From the NCBI RefSeq assembly GCF_000004075.3, contig NC_026661.2, positions 1,922,001 through 1,986,000 on the forward strand: 64,000 nt of DNA. Direction: 5' to 3'. This document shows, piece after piece, positions 39,885-52,375 of this stretch; position 1 is the stretch's first letter; each line of letters begins with the position of its first letter. The notes beneath the pieces are model-generated. The model worked only from the letters and a program-made list of their open reading frames with translations, did not search any database and was not told the DNA's origin. Position numbers and translations under genes: made by a program. This DNA comes from Cucumis sativus. Its lineage: Eukaryota; Streptophyta; Magnoliopsida; Cucurbitales; Cucurbitaceae.

Positions 39885-42484
39885 ATATATCCATATATTC
39901 CAAATATGTCATTATTTTTTCCTCTTTATTTCACCATAAGGGTAAATATGTCTTTTTGCCTTTTATTTTATAAATGTCGTTGTGGTTGTGGTTGTCATCG
40001 TCACCATTGTCGTATCAAAATGTATACTTCCAACTTTAATAGCACACGAGTTAGAAAGCAGTATTTATGGCTTTTGTGTTGTTGGAGAAAAGTAGATCTA
40101 AAATACAAGAGTAATTACTGTAAGAAACAAAAATAAACGCGAGTAAATTTATATATCTAGTAATAAAATTTTTAAGGTATATTAGATATGAAATGATAAA
40201 TACAAAATTTATAAACTAACTTGGAGGTGACAAATTTTTAGTAAAGCTATACCTAAAAGTAGGGAAGTTGTTAGAATAAAGCTAAAAAGTGATTATAAGC
40301 AAACTTACGATATAATTTAGATGGTTAAAAGTCTCTTTTAATTATTTTTTTTACGTTTTAAGAGAGTCTAAAACTTTAATTTAACGTAAACGGTTTAAAA
40401 TGTAATTTAAATTAATTTTCGAAAATAACATTGTATTAAATTTTAGTTTATGTATAAATAATTGATAAATTATCATGGTAAGTTGAACATTAATAACTAA
40501 AATATATTATATTATTAAAATAATATTAATAAAATAGTGTGAAAACCCAAATCTTCTAATTTTTTATTTATAATTTTTTGATTAGTTACTAATTTTAAAC
40601 TTTTATTTTAGTTCATACCATCCCATTAGTTGTTTAATCTAAAACATAAATTTGGGGACAAAAATAGCAAAATATTAAATCAAGCTGATATTTTTTTAAA
40701 ATGAAAAATTAGTTTAAAATTAAAAACTTGGTTACTTATTTTGTAATTTAGTCATATCGTTCTTACTTTTTTAAAATGATTTTTTAAATTTAAAAGTATT
40801 TTTAAATTGTTATTAGTTATTTATTAATAAATTTGGAAATAGTTGATTATTTTCCTAATTTAAGACTTTAATTTTAACTAAAGTTATTGTTTTTTTCTTT
40901 AATTGTTATCGTACCCAATTTTAAATAACTAAAAAACATTTTTTTTCTATGGGGATAGATTTGAATTCCTCTTTTAGTTCAACCCTAATTTATTATGTTT
41001 TCTTTTTAAACAAAAATTTAATAATGATTTAGTAACTAAATTAATGTTTTGTTTTATTTAACGAGTTAATTTCAAATATTATTGTGAACTACAATATTTT
41101 TCATTAATTAGTTAACCATTAAAAACTAACATTTTAATTTTGATTATGATATGTTAAATTTTTCATATTTAACCAAAATGAATAATTTTTCAAAAAACTA
41201 ATATACATTTTTTTTATTTAATATACATCTAACATGAATATAAAGGATAAAATGAGATTATTTTTTGTGGTAATTAATTAAAAAAACAATAAATTTGTTT
41301 TTAACACTTTTCAATTTAGATAAATATAGATAGTAATTTGATACTTATTTTAAATTTAGATATTATAACTTATTTTTTTAATCTTTTTTCAAAAATCGGT
41401 TTAGAATTAAATGTATATAGGTTTTTTTTCCTTCCTGGAGAATATTTTTTTAAAATTTATTCAAAAATTAAAATGTGAAATTATGTAAAATACACTTATA
41501 ACCCCACTCTATACAAGAATTTCATACCGTTTATCACTTGAGTGACGATATATACTTTAATTAATTGAATTATACATATACGTATAAAAAAATGTGTAGC
41601 GTATACTCATTTTCAACCATCAATATTTGAAAAGTCGATTTTGACCCCGAAAAAGAGAGAGGAATCTATTTAGTATTTACACATTTGATCTATCTCATTG
41701 TTATTATTATTATCTAATTTTTTACTCAACTAGGCATAAGAGGAAATTCTCTGTTTTTGTTTGTTTGTTCTTTTAAATAACTCCATTTTTTTAAAAAATA
41801 GTAGTTGAGAAATAACTGTTTTCTTAATTAAAGAAAAAATTGAAGTAGAATTTTTTTAAAAAAATTAATTATTATAATTATTGTTATAGTTTTAATTAAG
41901 ATGGTAGATTTTCATATTTTTTTTATAAAGTTCATATAATGGATTATTTTCACTTTTCTTTTTATGCTAATTATTAATTCAAATAATGGATGAAGGATAG
42001 AATGTTTTCAATAATTATGGCAATCACTCATTTTTGTATTATTATTATTATTACTCGTTTATATTTTTAGCACAATCATTATTGGTTTTCTTTTCACTTT
42101 ACTTTCTGTAATTTATTTTATAGTTCCATAGCTGTTACTAAAATCTCTCTTCTAAAATTCGATAGTACTTTCTGTTTTAGTTTAGTAGTATTAACACGAA
42201 CTCCGTATCTAAAAGTTAGAGGTTCTATCACCTTATCAATAAATATAATATATAGTTTTGAAATGTCATTGATAAAATGTGTTTTATAGAGTAGGACTTA
42301 GGTGGTTGTTTTGGAAAAGGATTAAAGAGCTTCACAGCAAGGAAATTGTTCCCATTTCTTGTGGGCCTAAACAACCAAGTTGGGCCTCTTGGCCTATTTT
42401 CTCCTTTTGAAATTTTTTGGGTGTGTAGGTCCATATTCTAAAATATTAATTAACACCAATGGTAGTCGATCATTCACGAAGACT

Positions 42485-42612
42485 TTCACTGATGGATTTG
42501 TTAAAAATATTGGTCTATCACTTATAGACCATATGAGTTTATTAGTTATACAAGTCTATTGCTGATAAACGTGACTATATTTATAATTTTTTAAAATATT
42601 GTTATATACTTG
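42485..42612 (+). mobile_element. MITE-like element, copy 3
   Basis: Contains ggtctatcacttatagacca and ends with ataattttttaaaatattgttatatactt. The pattern matches the right half of the element at 52183-52375 (gtctatcagtgatagac, ttttttaaaattatgctatatactt). The left end is lost or diverged. Confidence 0.5.
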
Positions 42613-42929
42613 ATTATTATTTATAAAATTGGTACGATTTGTAATCACCTAAAAATAAATTTATATTTTATGATTTTTTTTAGTTTGTATGTTTACTTTC
42701 GTTTTCACTTTCTTAATTATTTTTGTTCAACTATTATACTACATGTATACTTTTCTAAATTCTTAACACTCATTTGATATGTCAATTCATCTTAGATATA
42801 ATTCTTGCAGTTAAGGTAGACAAATATATTTATATTATAATCAACAATCATACATTGCACTTTAATCACTATAGAATGTGAGTTGAACGTGCATAGAGAC
42901 CGAAATTGATCGTTAGAGTTGATCGCACA

Positions 42930-43260
42930 GGGATGGTTGTTAAAGTTCAAAATTAGTTGTTAGGGTTCGTCGTTGGAGTAGTTGGGGCAGGATGTTGGTG
43001 CCAATAATTGATTGTTGAAGTTGGTTGTGCAAAGATAGTCGTTGTCTTTTGAGTGATTGCAGAAGCCCAGAATTGGTAGCTGAAATTGGTCGCTGGAGTT
43101 GTCATTAGAATGATTATCAAAGCTTGGAATTGGTCGTTGGAGTTGATCGATAGAGTTGTCATCAAAGTCATTATTGAAGTTCGAAATTGGTAGTCGGAGT
43201 TGTCATCATACGTGTGAAAGGGATCGTCAAAGTTGGTTCGCACGGTGTGACAATGATTCT
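42930..43260. repeat. Degenerate minisatellite (agttggtcgttggagttg-type units)
   Basis: Phrases such as aattggtcgctggagttgtc, aattggtcgttggagttgat and aattggtagtcggagttgtc recur roughly every 55-60 bases from about 43073 to 43205, with weaker copies upstream. The 96-codon open frame on the minus strand (42953-43243) is repetitive only because of this array and is not considered a gene. Confidence 0.65.
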
Positions 43261-43539
43261 AGTCGATGATGGCCAATGAATAGAGCATTTGAAAACATTG
43301 CAAGAAGATAAAGTTGGTAAATTATACCAACTGAACTCTATCAATATGTTAACCTAATGCTAAAAAGATAAATAATCTACGAATAATAAGGGTTCAATAG
43401 ATAGAAGTCAGTCCAACTAGTTAGTAATTAATTTACTAGAGTTTTATTGACATTCAAAGGTCAATCGACTTGTTCGACTTAAATAATCACAATGTTTTTA
43501 TATATAAAACTCTATTAACATTTAAAGTTGGTGAACCAA

Positions 43540-45345
43540 ACAACCCTTGTAATTTAGATAGTTTTTCGGTGGCTTGTATAGTCTTGTACTTTTAAGCAAT
43601 ACAGTAGTAGAAAAGTGGAGTCTTCTCGTAATTCTCTTCAAAGAGGTTGAGGACAAAAATCATAAATCAAAGATTTCAAGGAAATTGCACAACCATAGTC
43701 AATTGGGGTTGGAATTGCATATGAACATCGAATGAAGAAATGGAAGCATCGAAAATTCCAAGCTAAATGGACGGCCCAAACAAGGTAGTGCCTTATACTG
43801 TAGCTTTCTGTCATACCCACATTTTTCCTCGCTCAGATTGAATGGAAATTGAAATGGTACTGAATAAGCCGTGGCAGTTCTACAACCATACGATTATGTT
43901 ACCCCTTTTCTTATTTTTCTTCTGATCCACTTGCAAGGTGTTTGACAAAATGCCTCAATGGGTAAGCAAAAAAGTTTTCCTTTAATGGGTCCACTTTAGA
44001 ACTTGGTAATCAATTATCAATCGATTCTTCATAAGAAAAAATGGTTTCATTATTTTGAATTAAGACGACAGCAATCGTAGTTGGGTTGTACCTTGGTTGT
44101 GAATGAATGCCATCAGTCAAAATCACTGTAATCTTATAGAAACTACAGCTTGAAGGAAAGAAATGTTTATTTTATATGCATAATTGGTAGTTGTTGTGTT
44201 GTATATTTGTATTAGAGTTAGCAAGATATGCTACGTTAAAATTGGACCCTTAAATCACCAAATCTAGATAATTGTGAACGGGATTGCTTTGAATATGAAG
44301 AAACAGTGAAGATTTTTATGGTAGCACTGGAGATGTCTCTTTTGAAGATCTACATCCAAGCACATTGCTGTCAGCATGGCCCAATGAAAGAAGAAGCAGA
44401 CTCATGTAGATGCTCCACCGAGTGGCAGTGTCAGCATCTCCAACTTGGTGATGCCAACATTTAACCACCAAACTCTCAACTCCATACGCAAAAGGAGAGC
44501 AGTGGCAGTTTACAATGTACGTGCTACCTCCTAACATGGCCTGCATTTATTTTGGGGCTTTTACATCCTTCTCCCTCTATATATCTCACTCCACCTACCT
44601 ATCTACTTTTTTTTACTCTGCTGGTGCTTCTGCTCTGGTTGTTGATTGTTGAGAGAGAAAAATCACTTTCATTAGATTCTTGCACTGCCTTTTGCCCCGA
44701 AGGACCATATGATTGCAAAAGTTTAAACCTAGAATTGGTACCATTTCCCCTCAACTTTTAACTGTTTATCGTTGATTGGATGGACAAAAGAACGAGATGC
44801 CACTTTACCTTTTCCTTTTGATACTTCTGCACACCTTAGTTTAGTTCCTATGGGTCTGCCCATTGGGTTCATTTTGAAGTTCTCTTTTGTAATGTATATA
44901 AATATTATATTATCATTTATCACATCAACCAGAGAGGATGTCACCCAGTATTTCTAATAAAAGGATCTTCTCTTGAATAAAGATTGCATGATCCGGCGTT
45001 CTCTCAACCTTAGTCTCTCTCAAGGTATTAAGTGATTTGGACAACACTAATTGAGTGATCTTAATGTTTTGATCTGCTTTCTGTAACCTTACAGCACATT
45101 TGAGCATTGATCTATCTGCCGACTTGCTGTGGAAAGGGTTTTCCTTGAGATTGATTTGAAAACAATTCCCATGGGGGGTCAATTTTACTTTAGTAATTTC
45201 TTTCCGGGGGGTGAGAGAGAGAAAAAGAGCGCGCTTTCGTGGGCTTGCAAAAGTAGCGCTTTTGCTGCTTTCAGTTACTTGGATTTCCACTTTGTCTTTC
45301 GTACAATAACAGAGACAAGTTTTCTTAGGTGGCATCTTCTTCCCT
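43540..45345. other. Less AT-rich, promoter-like island without recognisable protein gene
   Basis: Composition shifts abruptly from the AT-rich spacer. At 44570-44640 a TATA-like ctatatatctc is followed by a CT-rich leader-like stretch. Possible polyadenylation hexamers lie near 44957 (aataaa) and 44976 (aataaa). This would define a plus-strand transcript of about 400 nt with only short frames. On the minus strand an open frame of 136 codons (44925-45335, MPPKKTCLCY start) has no family resemblance. The block could be a non-coding RNA gene, a decayed gene, or distal promoter of the SnRK1 beta gene. Confidence 0.3.
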
Positions 45346-45799
45346 AAGCAAACCCGATCAAGGTCAGGTCTAATATCATATAATATTTTTATTACAAATA
45401 TTTTTAAGATGAATTCTACGTTTTTCTTGTAGAAGGTTTCACAAATCTGTACAAGAAGTTGTTATCTGAAAGCAACACCTAGTTCTAATCAACAGCTCAT
45501 GCTTGCTTGTTTCAAGCGGGAGTTTTCTGTCTTTTCAAGCCATTTTTGGCAAATTTCTAGCATAATCTCCAGTCTTTACGCATCAATTATTTTTAAATTT
45601 ATGAGTTACCCACGAGCATCAATCCGAGGTCCCAATAGCCAAGACAGGTAAATAACAGTAATTTTGAACTATATTTGGAGCCAATCTCAAGGCCAGTAAC
45701 TCAGGAATGGCTGTTGGAGGCTCCAAAAGTCCCCCCCTCAGACGAGGAAAATAAGTAATAATGTTGATGACGAGGCAGCATTCCCTTTTAAATCAGCAT

Positions 45800-46296
45800 A
45801 ATTACCAACCCACTATAAGAATCTTCCAAATTCATTGGAGAATAAAAAAACCACTGTTTATCGTTCAGTTGGATTTTTTTAATCACGACAGCAAGAAGGG
45901 TTTAGGCTAAAAAGAAGAGAAAAATAAGGGAGAGAAAGTGCCCTTCAGAAGGAAGAGAGAGAGAGAGAAGGAGGGAGAGAGAAGACAAATTGCACTTTCC
46001 AAAATAAAACTTAACCGAACTCCATTAATAAACAGCTGCAGCCTGCATAAGGAAGATGCTAACAGAATCCTACCTTCACCCAACTCTTGGTTTGGATTCT
46101 AAAGTTTTGTGGGATTGATCGACTGACGTAAGTATGTGTAAAAAATTATGCTTTTGTGGGTTTTTGTTGTTTGCCTGTATTTCCCGATGGGCTTCACTTA
46201 TTCTTTTAATATAGCCAAAATTTGAGTTAGAATTTTGATTTGGGTTGTCGTTATATATAATCATATCTATCCTGGTTCTTGTGCCGTTTTTCAGTG
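45800..46296 (+). promoter_or_regulatory. Promoter and leader of the SnRK1 beta gene, with leader intron
   Basis: A possible TATA (cactataagaa, about 45811) lies upstream of a GA-rich leader (gagagagagagaaggaggg, about 45958-45976). A clear donor at 46128 (gac|gtaagt) and an acceptor at 46294 (tttttcag) define a 167-nt leader intron that ends two bases before the ATG. Confidence 0.55.
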
Positions 46297-48113
46297 ATGG
46301 ACAATGCTGAGGGTAGGAAAAATGAAGAAGGCCCCTCTGGCGTCAAGTTTCAGGAGAATCACGACCAAAGGATGGACTGCGCAGATGATGCAGCACATAA
46401 CAGTTGCAACACGTACGTGTTTTCAGAGTCCAGAATTCAGATTTCTCCACAAAGTTTAGCCTCACGACAAGCCCTTATCTCCAATCCTCAGGTTTGTTCT
46501 TCCATATCTTTGTTTGTTCTTTAAGTTCATGATTATGCACACTCTCTCTCCCACTTCGTTGATTCTTTGAACTAAGGAATATTTCTGGACTTCGTTAATT
46601 GGGTGCTTCCGCATTTTCTTTTTAAAACTATGAGAATTTGTTCTAAGCATCTTGATATGTTAAATAATCGAATATGCATATTATTGTCTCTTTTAAGATT
46701 TTTGTTAATGATTTGGTTACATTTCATCAAAAAAAAGTTTATGACTTAGTTACATTACGAAGGATGGGTAAATCTTTGTAACTGCTCACTTTTCTGTGGG
46801 TTGTTAGATATATTCTTCTTCAATCACTCGGATGAAGGTGACTTGTTAGAAAAGCTTCGCTTCCGATATTTTGTCAGGAAAACCACTGTCTTTTAACTTC
46901 ATCCTGAATATTGTAATTCAGGGTTAGTTAGCTACATGTAACAAATGCTCTTCTGATATCTTTTTATGATTAATATTAAGTGCAATTCAAGCTGTAAAGA
47001 TGATCGATTTTCCTTTTTTATTATTTGTTGTTTGAAAGTACAAAAGAAAATAGAACACCTAAAATTGGCATTAATTGCCTAATAACTATGCCAAAAGAGG
47101 GTCTCCTACACTGAGTGGGACCTTGTATTTATAAGAACAAATCCGCCAAAAATATTGTACCTACTTCTGTTTATTGAACCACCAACAACACTCTCAAATT
47201 CACCCTCATAGTCTTGTTTTCATTCATCTTCACTTGTAGTACGCTACAGTTTTCTTGTCAAGTCCTGGTCTGATGCTACAACCTCAACCTCAATCTTTGC
47301 CTCAGATTGCTGCATTCCGTGAAAATGTGATCCATGGGACAAGAACACAAGTGACTATCTCTTGGAATCATGGCGGCAATCAAGTGGCCATCGTTGGATC
47401 ATGGGACAACTGGCAGACGAGGTATTCGACTTTGATGATATGCTTTTCTTCTTTATCATTCTTTTTTTTGAAAAAAAATCTCAAACAACCTTTAAGTGTA
47501 TTGAATTTCATGTATTTCTATTAGAGAGCTCCTGCATAACACAGGTGAGAAGTTTGTGGTTATAAAGACTCTACCCGTCGGTATCTACCACTACCACTTC
47601 ATAGTTGATGGTTGGTTGGCTTATGCTCCAGATCTACCCTGGTTTCATGATGATTCAGGGAATGCTTACAATATTTTGGACTTGCAGGTAAGTTTCATGG
47701 CTTCCCATTGAGAAATTCGTGTTCCTCAAGAATGTCGTTACTTGTTAGCCACTCCATAATTCTCACTGAATTATGTTTTCCAGGGGCATGTTCCGGAATT
47801 GCCTGAAAGCATGTCCGACTTTGAAACTCCTCCATCCCCACCGTCGAGTTATGACAATCAATACTTGAACGAAGATGATTTCAGTAGACCTCCACCAGAA
47901 CTTCCTCCACATCTGCAAGGAACCGTTTTAAATGATCCATCTTCTTCAGTTGATGGTCAACCGTTGCCCGTTACACCTCAAAGAACAGAATTAAATCATC
48001 TCTATCTTCAGAGCAATGTCCAAGATCAATTTGTAGCACTTGGCTCTACTCTCAGGATTCAGGAAAAGCATGTTACAATGTTTCTATTCAAGCCTTTATC
48101 AAGAAGTAGGTGA
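46297..48113 (+). CDS. SnRK1 kinase regulatory beta subunit (KINbeta1/2-like), 4 coding exons
   Basis: Scaffold subunit of the SnRK1 (AMPK/Snf1) energy-sensing kinase complex. Exons: 46297-46491, 47240-47421, 47525-47687, 47784-48113; 870 nt, 289 residues. The N-terminal variable region (1-100) is followed by the glycogen-binding/CBM48-type domain at about 101-180 ([43 protein letters not shown]). The C-terminal association domain follows ([39 protein letters not shown]). Length matches the known plant beta subunits. Two things are odd. The protein starts MDNAEG rather than the MGN that allows N-myristoylation in beta1/beta2. The end also departs from the usual GSTHRF..KYVTVVLYKPL, which may alter assembly with the kinase and gamma subunits. 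Confidence 0.92.
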
Positions 48114-48930
48114 CATCCATACTCTTTTCCTCCCTCCACCCACATTTTCATTTTCGAAACCGAATCTCAATACTGCTGGAAGAGTTGTCATCCTTGCGAG
48201 TTCTGTAGGTGAGGAAAAGTTAGTGTAGCTAAAGAAAGATTCTTTCACACTGTGCATCATTAATTCAATTGTTATTCACTCTTGCAAAACTTCTCTTTCC
48301 TTCAATTTATCTGTATTGATACGTTCTGCTTGAAGTCAATTACCAGAGTCAGAAATTTCACATATTAGCTGTAGTTTATCCTTCTATTAGTTTGATTCAA
48401 CATAACCTTATCAGAAGTTCCTTAGTCCTTAGAACAAAAGAGTTGTCCATTTGAAAAACTTTCTACATCGTAAAATAGATTTTCATCTACTTTCCATAGA
48501 CAAACTTTGGAATTTACAGTCTCAAGTAAAAAATCATTGTAGTGGTAAATATATAAAAAATGAGGTCGATAAAGGGCGAAGAGAGGAATGGAACTAGCTC
48601 AATCCATGGTGGCCATTTACCTAGTATTTAATATCTTTTGAGTTTTCTTAAACTTAAATGTTATGGAGTTATCTGGTGAGATTAGTCAAGATGCACCTAA
48701 GTTAGTTTGGACACTTACAGATATCGAAAAGATATCGAAAAGAAACGTAACTAGTCCATGTATTTGTTTACCTATACTTATGATTTAGTACTAGCAAACA
48801 ACAATAACTAAGCCATTTTTGGTAAATAATGTATGATGTTCTTAGTGATCCCATTTATTGGCCAATCACATTTGAGATTGTGGATGGAAACTAAATGTAG
48901 AGTCAAGAAATGAGGAAGAAGTCAGGTTAG
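48114..48930. other. Spacer downstream of the SnRK1 beta gene
   Basis: 3' UTR and non-coding sequence. The phrase gatatcgaaaa is directly duplicated near 48720-48742. No gene seen. Confidence 0.55.
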
Positions 48931-48933
48931 GTG

Positions 48934-49965
48934 TCACGCCTCCACTCAGAACGCACTCTCTACGTGTAGAGTGTGGACATGACTTGGACAAACCGATGTT
49001 TCGAGGTGAAACATGAGAAAGCTTAGGTACTTCTTTAAACTTAACTCAAACCATAGCCGTGAACATGCCGGTGAAATCTTCTACTATGTGATAAGACATT
49101 AGGCGATATGGAAAGTAGTAACCATTTTATTAACAACTTGATACAACACAAACATACAACTTACAATTTAAAGGATTACAAAATTTAAGCTAACTACTAC
49201 GACTACATGGGCACATCAAGTATTTAGTAGCGGCCTTCTCTTGTATTGCCTGATGACACTTCTTCACTTAATCTAGGGAGGAAAACTTAAAACGTAAGGT
49301 AATAGCTTAGTGAGTGACAAGAATTTAGAAGTACGTTTTGGAGAATACAATCGTATACAATAAAAACTTTCTTATTTTCATAAACGTCTTAACGCCTCAC
49401 TACACGTTATAAAGCACAATAGTCGCAGTAGCCTCCACATATTCCTAAAACGCTTGAATATTGAACTTCCTCAACGCAAGGACTCATGTGATGGTTACCA
49501 CTTCACCATCATCATCCCTGTGGACTTACATTCAGTACCAATTGCTCAGACGATTGGCTTAAACATGGACTACTCAACACGTTCAACCATCCTTCTACCG
49601 AGTGGGCAACTCAACGCATGACAGCCTCTACTTTTATGTGGTTTTTATTAAGAATAAGGTTAATGGTTTTGTATACATACAAGCATCACAGCAATACAAC
49701 TTGACAAGCATTGACATACTTCAAATTAGTCATGTTCTTTTATATGTATATATAGGATTACAACGTGACTTTGGTGGTAACAACAAGCTTTTCTTTTGAA
49801 GGCTCACTCAACTAAGTCTTTCGTTTTCCATTTCTCTCCTTATCATCCGACTCTTCTGCCTCTTTCCTTGCGTTGTTCCAATAAACCTACTCAAACTTAA
49901 TTATGCTAACTTCAAAAATTAATTTACAACAAACCCTGTAGTTTCACAAAAGGCATAGTGATGAC
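48934..49965 (-). mobile_element. Degenerate LTR-like segment (possible solo LTR)
   Basis: Starts tgtcacgcctccactcag and is clearly less AT-rich than its flanks. Read on the minus strand it carries ttaataaaatggttac, a possible polyadenylation region, and ends with gaggcgtgaca. It has no coding capacity. The first 80 bases resemble the short insertion within the LINE at about 9369. I infer a decayed LTR, probably of a Ty3-type element; no primer-binding site or flanking duplication was confirmed, and the right end is uncertain. Confidence 0.4.
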
Positions 49966-50759
49966 ATTTCTTTTCAGATTTATGGTTTGAAACATCACTA
50001 TCTTAAACAGGAAGAGGAATGGAAGAGATAGGAGCCATCAACTGCAGTCTCTGCTGTGTAGTAATGGCTAATAGTCAGACGACATGAACCTGTCTTTCTT
50101 CTCAGGGGGGATGGATGAACTACAACTACCTATCCATAACTTCATTTTCTTCTTACTTTAAAATGACTAAATTTATAACTTTTTTGTCCCTTCTGTAAAG
50201 CTTTTTTCTTTCTTTTTTTGTCTTTTCTCTTACACAACTTTTTTGAAATGATGAAAAGTACTTTTTAGATGGGTTTGAAGTACTCTTGTAAAATTTTCAC
50301 GGGTTGATTAGAGGATCAATCAAATGTGGTTTATATGAAGCCAATAAATGGTTAAAGCATTTTATTCTTTTTTTCTCTCTTGTAAACTGAGACTTTGAAT
50401 ATTGTTGGTTTATTCAGTGATAGAGAAGCCAAAGCAAAAAAGGGAAGGGAAGTTCATTGCGTTTGAAGTTGGGGAAAGCCAACAAAGTCTGCATTTGACA
50501 AGTTTGTCCGAAAATAAAATAGAAAGCCCAAATGAAAAATGTGTCGTTTTTTAAAACCCGATAAGAAGTGATCTTTTACTTGTGCCGCTCCACATAAAAC
50601 TATCACTTTAACCTTAGATGCTTTCTTATTCTTTTTCTCATTCTTTTGTAACTTTTTTCTGTTGTTCTTCGTTTTTTTTTCTTCTTATTTTTTTTGCATT
50701 TCTTTTCCGTTTTTATACTTTCTTTTTTCTCATGTGTTTTTTTTTGTATGTTTCTTTAA

Positions 50760-50930
50760 ATATCGAGCATCGAGTATCAATTAGCTAGTATTTAGTACAC
50801 AGTATCTAGTATCGAAGATTGAGTATCTATATCTAATATATAACATAACACATATAATATAGAGCATCAAGTATCAAGCATCGAACATCGAAAATCGTGC
50901 ATTGTGCATCGAGTAGTGTTTCTCAGTTGC
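50760..50930. repeat. Cryptic simple repeat (atcgagtatc / atcaagcatcg)
   Basis: Short words of the type atcgagcatcgagtatc, agtatctagtatcga and atcaagcatcgaacatcga recur at 7-10-base spacing across about 170 bases. It is probably a decayed minisatellite. Confidence 0.6.
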
Positions 50931-51064
50931 AAGCGTGTGTATGGTTATCAAGTACAAATTAGTAAATTCACTAAGCATTGATGCAAACAAGAGGCCACTT
51001 TTCCTTCACTCTTAAAAATTAAGTCTTTTTTCATTTGGGTCTCAAATGGAGACCATCCATACGA

Positions 51065-51137
51065 ATCATGCAAAGTTTTTCTAGTTATACACGTTTTATG
51101 GATCCTGCAAAGTTTTTCTAGCTATACACGTGTTTAA
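51065..51137. repeat. 37-bp tandem duplication
   Basis: A block containing tgcaaagtttttctagttat followed by acacg begins at 51065 and again at 51102 with a few substitutions. It sits about 110 bp before the long (TA)n tract. Confidence 0.8.
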
Positions 51138-51242
51138 AATTATTTTTCACTAATTTGTTCACTAGAAAAAAAATAAAATACACAAAATATATTATAATTG
51201 AGTTTGAAGTTTACTATTTGATTTTAGACCACAATTGTGAGA

Positions 51243-51244
<2 letters not shown>

Positions 51245-51320
<76 letters not shown>
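51245..51320. repeat. Long (TA)n microsatellite
   Basis: About 75 bases of TA repeat, interrupted once by ttaatat at about 51285. A compound (AATA)n-(TA)n tract follows at 51438-51485. Length in assemblies may be unreliable. Confidence 0.9.
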
Positions 51321-51323
<3 letters not shown>

Positions 51324-52182
51324 GTCTACTTTACATCTTTTAAAAAAGAAAAAAGGAGAATTAAAGTAAAGGTCAACTTTTAATCCTTACTATGAAAATT
51401 TGATAAAATGATGTCACACTATTTTACCAAACCCCAATAAATAAATAAATAAATAAATAAATATATATATATATATATATATATAAAACAAAAATGGTAC
51501 TAATTACTTTTCTAACTTTTCGAAGTGCTTAAAATGTGTTTTTAGGGGAGAAAAAAGTATTTTTATACAAACCCAGAAAATATCGAACACGGATTAACTT
51601 TTTCATATGCTGTGTTTTGGTTTTTTAAAATTAAGCACATTAGTTGAATTCATAATCAAATTTCATAAACAAAGATAGATTTTTAAATACTATTATTTGT
51701 TAGTTTTTCAAAATATGGTATAGTTTTTTAAACTAATAATAAAAGGTAGATAACAAAGAAAGAAAAACAATCGTAAGGTAAGGCTTACAAGAGCTTAACT
51801 CAAAAGTCGACTTAATTTTCAAAAACAAAATGATTATCAAACACGTTACTCTTTTGTGATATACGAAAGAAATCTCATTCAAAAGTTCAACGACGATAAT
51901 GCTATAAAGTTTGATGGCTACACTGTTACAAAGCTAAAGCGTAAAAGTAATGACTCATTTCATACAAATTAAAGTTCGTATGTTTAATATTGAATATAAA
52001 CCTTACTAATTGTTTTTAATTAAAAAGAAACTAAAGTAAATTTGATTAAAGAAATGGTTCAATTATTTCTTCTTTTGACGTTTGTGGGTACAAATTCTTT
52101 CATTAATCATCTTGTAAACAATATAGTTTAAACCTCATTTTAAAAATTGAGAAATTGGAATGATGACTATTTTAGCAATAAT

Positions 52183-52375
52183 AATTAAGGATATAGCAAC
52201 ATTTTTAAAAAATTGTAAATATAGCAAAACTATCACTGATAGACTTCATATGGTATATCACTGATATATCAATATTTGCAACATGGTCTATCAGTGATAG
52301 ACTTATATCATTGATAGAATTTGATAAATTTTGCTATATTTGCAAATTTTTTAAAATTATGCTATATACTTAATT
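52183..52375. mobile_element. MITE with terminal inverted repeats, about 193 bp
   Basis: The left end aattaaggatatagcaac plus attgtaaatatagcaaaa is mirrored by ttttgctatatttgcaaa plus gctatatacttaatt at the right end. The centre has gtctatcagtgatagac, itself palindromic, and related tatcactgatagac. No coding capacity. Related pieces lie at 22665, 28740 and 42485, so this is a dispersed family in this genome. Confidence 0.75.

Larger units (their letters stand above)
36011..42900. other. Gene-free AT-rich region
   Basis: No supported gene. Two short islands are less AT-rich, 39040-39250 and 39700-39810. The second includes agaagggcccagaag and is followed by a CT tract and a T-run (about 39848-39884). 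The long stretch 40140-42200 is extremely AT-rich without visible organisation. The dispersed repeat at 37660-37860 and the element at 42485-42612 are listed separately. Confidence 0.6.

Noticed and set aside
44670..44705. Resemblance of tgcactgccttttgcccc to microRNA408
   Set aside because: Only about the first ten bases fit; the normally invariant rest differs and no opposing hairpin arm was found upstream or downstream.
44925..45335. 136-codon minus-strand open frame (MPPKKTCLCY start)
   Set aside because: No domain, signal peptide or family resemblance, and no visible promoter on that strand; kept only as part of the unexplained island.
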